Assembly (NCBI GenBank): GCA_021018995.1
Contig: CM037584.1
Span: 174,796,317 to 174,860,316, forward strand
DNA from: Chloranthus sessilifolius
Taxonomy: Eukaryota; Streptophyta; Magnoliopsida; Chloranthales; Chloranthaceae
Reading direction: 5' to 3'
DNA length: 64,000 bases
Of the stretch, positions 42,864-54,304 are shown piece by piece; the stretch's first letter is position 1; every line of letters begins with the position of its first letter. The notes under the pieces were generated by a model, which ran no database searches, was not told the DNA's origin, and saw only the letters and a program-made list of their open reading frames with translations. The position numbers and the translations under genes are program-made.

Positions 42864-43852
42864 CCGCTATGCAACTTACTGTCAAAGGATGTCCCATTTC
42901 TCTTTGATGCTAAATGTTTGCAAGCCTTTGAAACCATTAAAGCTGAATTGATAAAAGCCTCGATAATTCAATATCTGAACTAGGACTTCCCGTTCGAAAT
43001 CATGTGCGACGCCTCTGATTATGCAATTGGAGCTGTTCTGGGACAAAGAATAGAAAAATTACCGCATGTAATCTACTATGTGAGTCACACTCTCAACGAT
43101 GCCCAGTTGAACTATTCGACCACTAAAAAGGAACTTTTGACAGTAGTTTTCGCGTTGGATAAATTTCGATCCTATTTATTAGGGTCTAAAGTTGTGGTAT
43201 TTACAGATCATGCTGCTCTGCGTTATCTATTCGCTAAGAAAGAGGCTAAAGCGCGCTTAATCAAATGGATCTTATTGTTGCAAGAGTTCGATTTGAAAAT
43301 CAAAGATAAGAAAGGCTCAGAAAATGTGGTGACAGATCACTTGCCACGAATAATTATTGAGAAATCTGACGATCCTGTTCAGATCTTGGAGCACTTCTCG
43401 GATGAACAGTTGTTCGAGATTGATTTCCCACCTTGGTATGCGGATCTTGTCAATTACCTAGTCACCGAGAAATTACCTCACCATTGGTCTAAGAATGAGA
43501 AATCAATTTTCTTAGCTCTGGTGAAATACTACTTTTTCGAAGATCCGTATTTATTCAAATATTGTCCCGATCAAATCATACGAAGATGTATTCCTGAATC
43601 TGAGCAACCACGGATTATCTCGTTTTGTCATGAGTTAGCTTGTAGAGGTCACTTTAGTTCCAAGAAGATTGCAGCAAAGATCCTCCAAAGTGGTTTTTAC
43701 TGGTCGATGATCTTTAAAGACTGTCATCAACATTACAAATATTGTCACAACTGTCAAATGTTGGGCCGAATCTCAAAGCGCAACATGATGCCGCTCAATC
43801 TAATTTTAGAAGTTGAATTATTCAATATTTGGGGGATCAATTTTATGGGCAC
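42864..43852 (+). pseudogene. Athila H RNase H and first part of integrase
   Basis: From 43,002 a 280-residue frame runs [60 protein letters not shown], with the RNase H acids D, E and D present. The integrase zinc-binding part follows: [10 protein letters not shown] and YCHNCQM. The core starts [11 protein letters not shown], where the first catalytic aspartate (GID in relatives) is asparagine. The frame is cut at 43,852 by the solo LTR. Confidence 0.87.
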
Positions 43853-45673
43853 TGATGTGTCTTTTTTAATGTATGTTTTACTCGCAAGTGCACGAATCAG
43901 TTTGTATATAATGGGTGCGGAGTACGAGATCGTTCCCACGAGGATTAATGTTGAAATACCTAAAAGAGACAAGTAATTCTAGAAATCTATTAAGATCTAA
44001 CAGTATTCTACCAATTTTATGATTTAAGTGGTTGGTGAGATGGTAATTAATGACTACAAACTAAAATTCAATTGATGATTAACAAATAAAAGTAAAGATG
44101 ATGATAAAGATGAAGATACTAAATCCTCCCATCTTTGGTCCGTTCTTCCTATAATATAAATCTAAGGATTAACTTATGAGATATTCATTGGTAACAAACA
44201 TCTTTTATGGAAGATCAATGGTCAACACCCTAATAGGTTCCATGTTGCATCCCTGCAATTAGGACTTAGATGATTTTCATATATAGATCTGGGATCAAGG
44301 GTACGGCTAGACACGCATGATCTCAGGTTCAAATAAAAACCATCCCCAAAGTGGGTGAAAATTCCAACAAGAATACCACTTACAAATCTGAAATCAAGGG
44401 CATGGCTCGGCACACTTTATTCAGATTAGGGATATTTAAGATAAAATTACCATTACAGAACCAAGATCCAGGGCATGGCTCGGCACACTCGATCCCAGAA
44501 CATAATCATAATTAAATCCACACAACGAAAACACAAAGACCATAACAATGATAGGGTAAAATTACCGTCACAGATCTGAGATCCCGGGCATGGCTCGGCA
44601 CACGCGATCCCGGTTAGTGGCGGGGATTTCATCCATTCATGATAGCACAACAACCATAAAAATAAAATCTCATATTTTAATCCTAAATTTATATTATTAA
44701 AAGTACATCCCTCGGATGGGAATCATTAGATCCCCATCCCTATAAATTTAGCCACACATATTGAAAATAAATGACATAAATAAATAAAGACGGGAAAATA
44801 ACATTAATTAAAATTACCTCAAACTTCAAAATAAATTACCTTGATCCACACGTATGATCTTCAGAAAATTAATGCAAAAATAAACTTTGAATGAAATTTG
44901 GGAATGAGTACTTGAAAAATTTAAGAACAAAGCTCTCAAAAAGAAATAATAAAACTTCCTATTTTTATGAAAAATAATGGCTAAAAAACTAAGAACACTA
45001 AGAACTAAAACTAAAAACTCTAATTCTAATCTCTACTTTCTACTCCTCTACGTTTACTAGTCTACCATTACTAATTCTCTACTCTTTTTTTCCGAAGTGT
45101 TTGAGTCTTTAAATAGATTCCGTCGCGCAAAGGTTTCCCAGGCCGAGTTTTTAGGGTCGATTAATCGACCCAGAGCTGTCGATGCATCGAGCCGACAGAA
45201 AATCCTCAAAATCACGTTTCTAGTGTCAGAATCGTGTCAGACTACTATTCCTGCTCGATTAATCGACCTGTAGGGTCGATGCATCGACCCCAGAAATCCG
45301 TGAAAATTAGCATTTCTTGTGGTTCAGACACTGCTTCAGTATTTCGGCCATAACTTTCTGTCCCGAACTCGGATTGAGACGATTCTTGCGCCGTTGGAAA
45401 GCTGACGAAAAGATCTACAACTTTCATGTTTTGACAATTTTGTAATTCGGCCGTCTTGAAGGTCCAAATTTAGCCGCAAGTCGCACCAAGTTCTTGATTA
45501 CCCGAAATTGCAGTGTTTTTGCATTATATTCCGAATTCTTGCACTGTTTTCTATACTTGGCTCATATTTACCTGAAACACTTCAAATCTAATAAATCTTA
45601 TCAGATAGCCTTCATCGGACAGCTAAATATAGGTATTTAGGGGTGAAATATTCTCATTTTTCAGTACTCATCA
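43853..45673 (-). mobile_element. 1.82 kb antisense Athila-family solo LTR with 5 bp target duplication
   Basis: Inserted in the Athila H integrase and bounded by perfect GGCAC repeats (43,848-43,852 and 45,674-45,678). The plus-strand ends are TGATGTGTC and ACTCATCA. Reverse-complemented, its start TGATGAGTACTG matches the Athila H 3' LTR start at 51,484 for at least 200 bp, so it is a related LTR in the opposite direction. No internal region is present. It contains several AGATCTGGGATC/GGCATGGCTCGGCACAC phrases (44,280-44,610) and palindrome pairs near 45,155 and 45,246. Confidence 0.9.
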
Positions 45674-46474
45674 GGCACTTTCCCGAATTTGTTTGGAAAT
45701 ACGTTCATTCTTGTCGGAGTTGATTATATCTCGAAATGGATAGAGGCTATGACTTGTAAAACGAACGATCACAAAGTAGTGATCAAATTCCTGAAGGATC
45801 AAGTGTTTTCACGTTTTGATATTCCAAAGGCAATAATCAGCGATGGTGGAAAGCTCTTTTGCAATAAAGTGTTCTCCCAATTAATAAAGAAATATGGCGT
45901 CACACACAAAGTTGCTACACCATACCATCCTCAGACAAGTGGCCAAGTTGAAGTCTCTAATCGAGAACTTAAGCGGATTTTAGAGAAGACAATCCATCCG
46001 AACCGTAAAGACTGGTCGCTAAAACTGAATGACGCTCTGTGGGCATATCGAACTGTGTTTAAAACTCCGATTGGCATGTCGCCTTATCAGTTGGTCTTTG
46101 GTAAGGGTTGTCACCTCCCGGTTGAACTGGAACATCGAACATTTTGGGCCATTAAGTCATTGAATTTTGATCTCCTGAAATTTGGTACCCAGCGGGGTTT
46201 GCAAATAAATGAATTGGAAGAAATCCGTGCTGATGCATATGACTGTACTAAAACATACAAGGACCGTATGAAACGGGTTCATGATCAATCTATTCTACGT
46301 AAATCTTTCGTTGTTGGTCAACAAGTTCTACTATACAATTCTCGACTTCACCTATTTCCAGGGAAACTAAAAACCTGTTGGAGTGGTCCATTCAAAATCT
46401 CTCGAATACTCCCCAATGGGGCAGTTGATGTTATCAATCAGAGATACGGGAATGTTTTTCGAGTTAATGGTTAA
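45674..46474 (+). pseudogene. Athila H integrase, second part
   Basis: Resumes exactly after the duplication: [40 protein letters not shown] with the second aspartate, [20 protein letters not shown] with the glutamate, [20 protein letters not shown], and [20 protein letters not shown] at the C-terminal SH3-like part. 260 residues without a stop. Together with the part ending at 43,852 this is an almost intact integrase, apart from D-to-N at the first catalytic site. Confidence 0.88.
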
Positions 46475-47278
46475 AGATTAAAACCGTTCTTAGAGGATGC
46501 AATTGCATTCTCTGACACTCTTGCCTTGAATGATCCAATGGCTCACCCTGACTGAGCAATTCATATGGTCGAACTATCGACGTTAAACTAGCGCTCATTG
46601 GGAGGCAACCCAATTTTGTGTAATTTCTTTTTGATATTTCATTTAAAAAAAAAAAAAAATTTTAAATTACTTTTTCTCGATTAATCGACAATGGATGTCG
46701 ATTAATCGACCCTTCACCCTCGATTAATTGACTTCTTCGAGTCGATTGATCGACAGTAATGATGGGTGGCATTTTTCGAGGAGACTGCATTTATTGATTG
46801 GCTGACTTTTATATTAGTCGATTAATCGACTTCCAGAGTCGATGCATCGACTAATCAGCATTGAAAATCGTGCTGTTTTCAGAGTCTGTCAGTTTTGTTT
46901 TACTTGGAGTCGATTAATCGATTCTGGGAGTCGATTAATCGACTTAAATACTGTGCATCCGTTTTTTGTTTTTTTTACTGCCTCGATTAATGTCGATTAA
47001 TCGATGGCACGTGTCGATTAATCGACTTTTCCACTTCCGGACGTTGCGTCTTTTTATTCAAAGCCGTTGCGTGTTTCCATACGACGCAGTTAAAGCCGCG
47101 CCTTTGCCAATGCAGTCGATTAATCGACCCTATAAGGTCGATTAATCGACTATTTGCGGTGTGTCCGTCTCGAAAGGATGCCTTTGCGCCTATTTAAGGG
47201 CAGCAGTCTCTCTTCCCTTTCATTCGATCTTACTCCTATCTTTTCCCTAACAGTCTCCGACATTCCGACATCATTTTC
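46475..47278 (+). repeat. Athila H post-pol spacer with paired TCGATTAATCGA palindromes
   Basis: After the TTGGGAGGCAACCCAA-type hallmark and an A tract (46,645-46,659), the sequence carries about a dozen copies of the 12 bp palindrome TCGATTAATCGA or near variants (TCGATGCATCGA, TCGATTGATCGA) between 46,676 and 47,155. Neighbours in a pair are 21-22 bp apart centre to centre. No coding potential. Confidence 0.85.
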
Positions 47279-48406
47279 ATGGCTTCGTCATCTGCCGCGC
47301 CGCAAAGGCTTTCCCAACGTCCTGCAGGTCATCCACGTGAGCAGCCACGTGGTCGCTTCGTGACCCGAGATCTTTGTTCTGAATATCTTTTCGATTTCAT
47401 GACATTTCAGACCATGCCTGTCTGCGCCGTCTCCATCGCTTATGTAATGGCTCTGAATGTCCATTTCCTTCTCAAACCGCCTGTGATCAAAGTTTCCGAA
47501 CAGATCGTTCGGTTATTCTATCAAAACATGGAATGGGTGGATGCCTCCACTGACAATCATGTCACCTCTCACTTTACTATTTCAATCGATGGGTGGTTGG
47601 GTCGTGTTTATCCGCAAACCATTGCGGAGGTTTTTAACATTTCGTGCGAGTCCCCTCTCAATCACACTTTGGGTGAAGAGCTCGACAGTTCTCAGGAGGA
47701 TATAATTAACGATATGTGCCGCGACATATTTTCTTCGGGAGTCGCCACTAGGCTATCGGCGTTACCGCGCCCGATTTTATCCTGGGATAGTGTGGTCTGT
47801 AGTAACCTCTGCCCCCGTGGCCCAGTTTCTGAGCGCACCGGTGACCGGGTTCAGGCACTTTATGGTGCCTATCGAAATACATGGATCAATGTGCCCGGAT
47901 TTCTTCATGATGGCATGTAGCGATGCCATGAGGATGTCGCCAACCCTGCCACTGGTGATGTCGCGATGATCTACTTTCCTCATTTGGTAATGAAGCTGCT
48001 AAATTTTTTTCGTTTCTCGTTCTACCGGGATGACGATCTTGGCGACCTTGCATTTTATCGCTATGGTGCGACCCAATGGAACCGCAGTATGCGTCTCCTG
48101 GGTAATGTCCCTGATGCCCCCCCTGATGCACTGACCCAACCTGCTCCACCACGTTAGCGCCGTCGTGTATGCCAGGACGACCAACCTGCGCCTGATCAGG
48201 GACCCGATGAGGGTGTGTCTCTTGGTTCGCTCCATGCCCAAATTAATTCTTTACAAGAGGAGCAGTAGCGGCAACATAGTGTGATTTTGCGCCGAAGCTA
48301 CTATGATCGTTCCTTCCTCCATCAGATCGGGCAGCGCATGTGGCCGGATAGTTATGATGAGATGCACGTCAGGGCCCGCCAGGCCGAAGAATACGGGGAT
48401 GATTAG
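47279..48406 (+). pseudogene. Athila H extra ORF 1 (plant transposon-protein type, three amber stops)
   Basis: A single frame of 375 codons from MASSSAAPQRLSQRP to a final TAG, interrupted by TAG at 47,918, 48,155 and 48,267 only. Recognisable parts are a basic Pro/Arg start, FVTRDLCSEYLFDFMTFQ, VSEQIVRLFYQNMEWVD, and GWLGRVYPQTIAEVFNI. The pattern (V-x-x-FYxN, then a short beta/helix block ending xxIAEVFxI) resembles the putative plant transposon protein found after or near pol in Athila/Tat elements. Its role is unknown; some Athila extra ORFs have been called env-like, but no signal peptide or membrane helix is evident here. Confidence 0.6.
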
Positions 48407-48924
48407 TTTGTTTAGTTTAGGATTAGAATTATGATTTTTCATTTTGTTATGTTTTTCTTTCTTTAGTTTAGGTTGTTTATTTTACGAATCAAATAAGAAG
48501 TGTCATTGTAATCACCATGTTTATTAATGAAAAAGTGTGTTTCTAATCTGTTTGGGACTGTCCATATTGTTGTGGATTTCATGTTGCATTTAGAAGAGTT
48601 GAGGTGCACAAAAAAATATATATAACAAAAGAATAAAAATATAAAAAAAATTTCTCTCTGCCCACATTTAGTCGATTAATCGAGGGTTATACTCGATTAA
48701 TCGACCCCCACTTTTTGGGACCGAATACCTATTGGGACTCTACTTTTCAATTTCCTTTATTATTTGAAATCACTCAAGCGTACTGCCACACTTTTCATTA
48801 ATTCTTTTTTGCGGGACACCTCTTTCTGCGGGACACCTCTTTCCACTCCTACTCTAACTCTATCAATTTTCTCGTTATATTCACCCTTAGGCTCACTTTC
48901 CATTGCATCTTGTATAACCTTCCT
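48407..48924 (+). other. Athila H spacer between the extra ORFs
   Basis: Non-coding, with one palindrome pair (GTCGATTAATCGAG and CTCGATTAATCGAC, 48,671-48,705, centres 21 bp apart) and a tandem phrase GCGGGACACCTCTTTC (48,811 and 48,828). Confidence 0.6.
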
Positions 48925-49296
48925 ATGGCCCGAACATTTTATCTCACTAGAGCACGGTTATCGAAGATGGAGGAGACTATTAAAAAACGGGAGCGCCGCA
49001 CTCATCGGACGGTCCCTTTTGAGCCTAGCACCGTTGAAATCATCGACCTCGATCCGATGATCATTCCTTCCTGGAGAGAACCATCTAGAAAGAAGGTAAA
49101 TCGTTCCAAATCTCCTACACCGTGCATCAACACTGATATCGAGATAATTGATGTGATTCCGTCACCACCTCCCCCATCTCCATCTCCTACCGTTGCCTCC
49201 ATGCCTCCATCCATCCCATCGGCGGTGACTCATCAATTTTCACTTGAACTCTGGGAGAAATTGTTCCTTGTGCTGAAAAACATCGATTTAAGTTAA
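48925..49296 (+). CDS. Athila H extra ORF 2 (small, Pro/Ser-rich)
   Basis: Frame from MARTFYLTRARLSKMEETIK, followed by a Lys/Arg-rich helix, VEIIDLDPM, a basic patch (PSRKKVNRSKSP), IEIIDVIPSPPPPSPSP and a short hydrophobic end. An in-frame ATG also occurs at 48,910. Two EIID[LV] motifs resemble SUMO-interacting motifs, but this is only a pattern. No relative recognised; may be an element-specific accessory protein or chance. Confidence 0.4.
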   Translation: MARTFYLTRARLSKMEETIKKRERRTHRTVPFEPSTVEIIDLDPMIIPSWREPSRKKVNRSKSPTPCINTDIEIIDVIPSPPPPSPSPTVASMPPSIPSAVTHQFSLELWEKLFLVLKNIDLS

Positions 49297-49748
49297 CCAA
49301 GGTGGATGGGCCCACCTAACGATGGTTAACGGAGTTGGATTCATGTTTAATTTAGGATTTAGGATTTATTTATTTCGTATATTTAGTTCTAGAATATTAG
49401 TTTTTACTTTAGTTTAGGTTGTTTTTAATTCCCTAAATAGTGTAACCATATTCCCTTCAATAAATTTTTGGTCATGTTCCAATTTGATGCACATATTCTC
49501 TGCACCTGATCTTTGTGTTGAGATACTTTTCAACAGGTTTGGGGGTGCAATACTTATTTCAATAAATGAGGACATTGTCATCTTTCGGTTTTGGGGTATG
49601 ATTATCTATTTTGCATCACTTATTTTTTTTATAAATTTTTTTTTTTTTGAAATTAACTTTTTCTCGATCAATCGACAATGAAGGTCGATTGATCGACCAT
49701 CCACTCTCGATCGATCGAGTTTTTCAAGTCGATTAATCAACAATAGAC

Positions 49749-49807
<59 letters not shown>

Positions 49808-51470
49808 AAGCCATCATGCACACATTATTTTGCGATAGTTTTCAAACTTTAGTTGATGATGCATGTGAATTTAATTTTGAGAATATCGATGTCATATTTT
49901 GATTACTTGTATCTAAGATGATGAAGCTTAATGTGATATTTTGTGAGTAATTCTGAAATTCATGCTTAGAATTTTTACACTTATATCAAGCTAAGACTTA
50001 GAAATCGATGAATTGTTTTGAACGCTGAATCTTAGGTTCTCAGTGAAGACTAAACCCGGTGAGCTTTAGAGCTAATTTCTCGTCATTGATGAGTGAATAC
50101 ATAAACTCGGAGTTTTCTTTGAATACGGATTATTTTGCATGATCTCATACACTTCACTTTGGCTTGTGACTTTGCATGCAATCACATTCATATTATTGTG
50201 TTAGAACATACTATATATCCACTCAAGACAAATAGGCAAGGTCACCATCTTTTAAGGACATGATTGAAGGCCATCTTTGACTCGTCTGTGCTTAAAATAT
50301 CCCACCTTATATAAATTTATCTTTCTAGTACCCCTTTGAGCCTATTGAAAAATTTACCTTTATACATTCTTTGATAAGCCACGTTAACCTTTAACCCTTC
50401 ACCATTTCTGAAAATTCAGTTTTACCCTTCTTATTTCTGAGAAATTAAGAACGAGGGATGAGAATGAACGAAAAGAGAGTAAGTGGAGAGATACCGAGTT
50501 GTGGTGTTTACTGAGAGTGAATGGAAAAAATAAAAAGAAAAAAAGGGGGAGAAAAAGAAAAAGAAAACTGTGAAAAATAATGAAAAATATGAGGGGCTTC
50601 AAGAAAATAAAATTCAAAAGAAGAAAAAGGAGTGAAAAAAGAAAAAGAGAAGAAATAGAAAAATCAAAAGTTGTTTCCTTTCTGATTTCTCAGAAATTTT
50701 GAATCCCAACTTCCAATTCTTTCTTACCCTTACCTAAGCCTCATTACAACCCTAAAAAGACCTTCATGATCCAATCTTGCATTGGTAAATGCCTTGTGGA
50801 GAGTAAATATGTGATACTTATGACACTTGATATGATATGCTTAGGATATACAAGTATCTTTTTATGAGATTTATTTTTGTTTATTGATTGCATCGTGTTT
50901 CATTTATCATGTGAGAACTTTTTGCTTGCTTTGTATTGATCTCTCACATGTGTGCGAAAACTTACCCATCATCAGAGTGATTTTATTTCAAGAGTATACC
51001 TAAAGTGAGGATTGAGTCAAAACAACAGATCCGAAGATTTCCCGTTTGAACTAGTTCTGAGATTGATGAATTTTGGTTTGGGGATGCACACACTTCACGC
51101 TTAGGCATGAATGGATAAGTTATCTAACAACTTGAGCATTAGACTAATTTGAATGGATACTAGTATGATTAGCAAAACATTGTTATTTAAAATTGAGAAT
51201 TCGCATGTTGAATTGATTAATGATTTTGAGTTTTGAATGACATATATGTTATAAAAATCATATTTTGAAAACTCAATTTTATCAATAGTTTAAAAAATGT
51301 ATTGAAGTTTGTGGGTAACTTCACTGTAAACCCTCAGGAGACACAACTCCTCCACTAGGGATCATCTAGGGGTTTAAAGTCTTGTTGCACAGGCTAAGTG
51401 CAATCGTGCTCCCTACGAAAGTGGCATTTATTTATTTTTAGTTTGCTTTACTCGAAGACTAGCAAAGTGT
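49297..51470 (+). other. Athila H long 3' non-coding tail
   Basis: Includes TGAGGACATTGTCATCTTTC and GGTTTTGGGGTA-like phrases (49,568-49,600) common in Athila tails, four more palindromes (49,662-49,742), an (AT)n run (49,752-49,805) and a purine-rich stretch (about 50,440-50,680, AAGAAAAAGAGAAG-like). Confidence 0.6.
49752..49805. repeat. (AT)n microsatellite
   Basis: About 27 AT units next to the palindrome cluster. Confidence 0.95.
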
Positions 51471-51483
51471 AGGTTTTGGGGTA
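51471..51483 (+). other. Athila H polypurine tract
   Basis: AGGTTTTGGGGTA immediately before the LTR start TGATGAGTAG. Confidence 0.6.
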
Positions 51484-52038
51484 TGATGAGTAGTAAAATA
51501 TGATGATATTTCACCCCTAAATATCTATATTTAGCCGTTCGATGAAGGCTATCTGATGAGAATTATGAGATTTGAAGTGTTTCGGGTAAATACAATCCAA
51601 GTGCATAAAACAGCCCAAGAATTTCAAAAATAATATCAAAACACTGCAACTTTGGGTCATCGAGAACTTGGTGCGACTTACAGCTCCATTTGGACCTTAA
51701 AGACGTCCGATTCATGACATTACCAAAACACAAACATTGTAGAGCTTTTTGTCATTTTTCCAACACCGCAAGAATCATGTCAATCCGAATTCGGAGTAGA
51801 AAGATTTGGCTGAAATACCGAGGCAGTGTCTGATACAAAAGTGGGCGAGAGTTCATGAAAATCTGGGAAGGTCGATTAATCGACCTTACACTCGATTAAT
51901 CGAGGAAGGTGACAGACTCTGACACAAAAGGCACTGTTTGGTTGCAGAATAAAGGGAAGGTCGATTTATCGACCCTTTACTCGATTAATCGAGTAAAGTA
52001 ATTCAGTCTGAGACTGAAGTGACTCTTGAAGCGGATTT
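51484..52038 (+). repeat. Athila H 3' LTR, truncated
   Basis: First ~555 bp of the LTR, matching the reverse complement of the solo LTR's right end. Two palindrome pairs at 51,872-51,905 and 51,961-51,993 with 20 bp centre spacing. It ends abruptly against gypsy G. Confidence 0.8.
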
Positions 52039-52657
52039 TTAGGGGGACCAGAGATCACCAACCCGTTCGAGTACTTCAAATGGACCAATATATCGAGGAC
52101 TCAGCTTTCCGCATTTCCCAAAACGCATGACACCCTTGGTTGGTGAGATCTTCCCAAAAACCTTGTCTCCAACCTGAAAACAAGTGTTAATTCCATAGCA
52201 AATTAATTTAACCATGGACATACGTTTCGTCTTACGTATTTGGTTATACCTGAAACTCCACTTGCGTCCAATGGAGATTAGCATAGCTCTTTTGGCGGCT
52301 TTGAGCCATCCTCAACCTTTCGCGAATCACCCTAACCGTCTCGGTGGTACTGTCCACGATCTCTGGTCCCAAGACAAGCTTCTCGCCGACTTCTTCCCAA
52401 TTCAATGGAGATCTGCATCGACGCCCATACAAGGCTTCATAAGGCGCCATCCCAATACTTGACTGATAACTGTTATTGTAAGCGAACTTGATCAGAGGCA
52501 AGTGTTGATCCCATGAACCATGAAAGTCCAACATACATGCACGCAACATATCCTCTATGATCTAGTTCACTCTCTCAGTCTGCCCATCTGTCTAAGGATG
52601 AAACGCTGAGCTGAACTCCAATTTAGTACCCATGCCTTCTTGGAATCGTCGCCAAAA
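52039..52657 (-). pseudogene. Gypsy G integrase C-terminal half with possible intron
   Basis: Minus strand: FWRRFQEGMGTKLEFSSAFH, TDGQTERVN, IIEDMLRACMLDFHGSWDQH, IKFAYNNSYQSSIGMAPYEA, LYGRRCRSPLNWEEVGEKLV, then VRVIRERLRMAQSRQKSYA and TQVEFQ. After a 76 bp GT-AG stretch it continues VGDKVFGKISPTKGVMRFGK and GKLSPRYIGPFEVLERVG before truncation. Three nonsense codons lie in the first part (about 52,643, 52,589 and 52,562). Confidence 0.83.
52174..52249 (-). other. Possible 76 bp spliceosomal intron in gypsy G
   Basis: On the minus strand CAG|GTATAACC opens and TTGTTTTCAG|GTTGG closes a 76 base AT-rich stretch containing an in-frame stop. Removing it joins TQVEFQ to VGDKVF, the uninterrupted order in related integrases, in phase 0. 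The donor, the pyrimidine-rich acceptor and the length are acceptable for a plant intron. An ordinary insertion is the alternative. Confidence 0.6.
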
Positions 52658-54304
52658 TTACGACGTATATAGCGGATCTCTATCACATACGATGCTGACC
52701 GGTATGCCGTGTAGTCGAACTATCTCCTTCATGTACAGCTCGGCTAGTTTATTGGCTGTGAATGTAGTTCGATACGGCAGAAAATGTGCAGATTTTGTCA
52801 GTCGGTCTACAATGACCCAAATGGCATTGTTCTTTCTCAATGTGCTCGGCAATCCTAGAATAAAATCCATAGAAATGGCTTCCCATTTCCACTCTGGCAC
52901 TGGCAATGGTTGTAACAAACCCGCTGGATTCCGATGGTCCACTTTCACTTGCTGGCAGACCAAACACCGAGAAACATAATCCGCAACATCTTTCTTCAGT
53001 CCTCTCCACCAAAAACTTCGCTTGAGATCTTGGTACATCTTGGTACTCCCAGGATGTATAGCATATGTAGACTTATGCGCTTCCTCTAAAATTGTGTCTT
53101 TTAGGTCCTTTGTGTCTGGTATGCATATCCGATCTCGAAATAGCAAAGTGTCATCATCCTTGATGGTAAAATCAGGTCTGATCCCGTTGATCATATCCCT
53201 TCTAATTGCCATAAGCTCACCGTCAATCATATGGAGCTTACGTACGTTATCAAATAATGTGGGCCGTATCACAATAGTAGCCATCAGTGTCCCTGAACCT
53301 CTGACATCAATCAGCGTATCACATAAGGCCAGGTCCTTAAGTAGATGCCACCTTTGTACTCTGGTGATAAGATGTGTCAATTGAGCTGAAGACTTCCTGC
53401 TCAAAGCATCTGCCACAACATTGGCCTTCCCAGGGTGATACTGGATGGAACAATCGTAATCTTTCAAGAACTCCATCCATCTGCGCTGTCGCATATTCAA
53501 ATCCTTCTGAGTAAACAAATATTTAAGGCTTTTATGGTCGGTGTAGATATCAAACGTCCCACCGTATAAGTAGTGCCTCCAAATCTTCAAAGCAAAGATC
53601 ACCGCCGCTAACTCCAGATCATGAGTCGGGTAATTTCTCTCATGTTCCTTAAGCTGTCTAGAGCCATATGCGATAACCTTCTTATGCTGGTTGAGGACAC
53701 AACCTAAACCACTATACGATGCATCACTATAGATAGCAAAACCTCCTCTGCCAGAAGGTATAGCCAGCACTGGTGCTGTAGTCAGACGCATCTTCAATTC
53801 CTGGAAACTTTTCTCGCATTGCTCAGTTCAATCAAACTTAGCATTTTTCTTAGTGAGCTGAGTAAGCGGACTTGATAGCTTAGAGAAACCTTCTACGAAT
53901 CGCCTGTAGTATCCTGCAAAACCAAGAAAACTACGGACCTCTGTCACTCTTCTAGGCTGTTCCCAATTCACGACGGCCTCAATCTTTGTCGGATCCACGG
54001 TTATACCCTTAGCAGAGACAATATGGCCCAAGAAACTCACTTGGTCCAGCCAAAACTCACACTTACTGAGCTTTGCGTACAATTTGTGTTCTCTGAGGGT
54101 CCGTAAGACTACATGTAGATGCTCTTCATGTTCCTCCTTTGTCTTGGAATAGACAAGGATGTCATCTACAAAAACAACCACTGACTTGTCCAAGCGTGGT
54201 TTAAACACACGATTCATCAGGTCCATAAACGATGCGGGTGCATTCGTCAGTCCAAACGGCATAACTAAGAATTCATAGTGGCCATATCTGGTTCTAAACG
54301 CCAA
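52658..54304 (-). pseudogene. Gypsy G RT end, RNase H and integrase N-terminal half
   Basis: [82 protein letters not shown]. RNase [61 protein letters not shown]. Integrase: zinc-binding [20 protein letters not shown] with CLVCQQVK, then [20 protein letters not shown] (first aspartate) and [15 protein letters not shown] (second). Catalytic residues are kept; one TGA, where tryptophan is expected, at about 53,827 splits the frame. Confidence 0.9.

Larger units (their letters stand above)
41399..52038 (+). mobile_element. Athila H: Ty3/gypsy Athila-lineage element, 5'-truncated
   Basis: Order: protease tail, RT, RNase H, integrase (interrupted by an antisense solo LTR), the Athila hallmark GGGAGGCAACCCAA at 46,599, extra ORFs, long non-coding tail, PPT and a 3' LTR cut at about 52,038. 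Gag, 5' LTR and PBS are absent. RT and integrase phrases are close to the plant Athila pattern (GWRVCIDYRKLN, FLDGYSGYNQI, FMDDFS). Confidence 0.88.
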
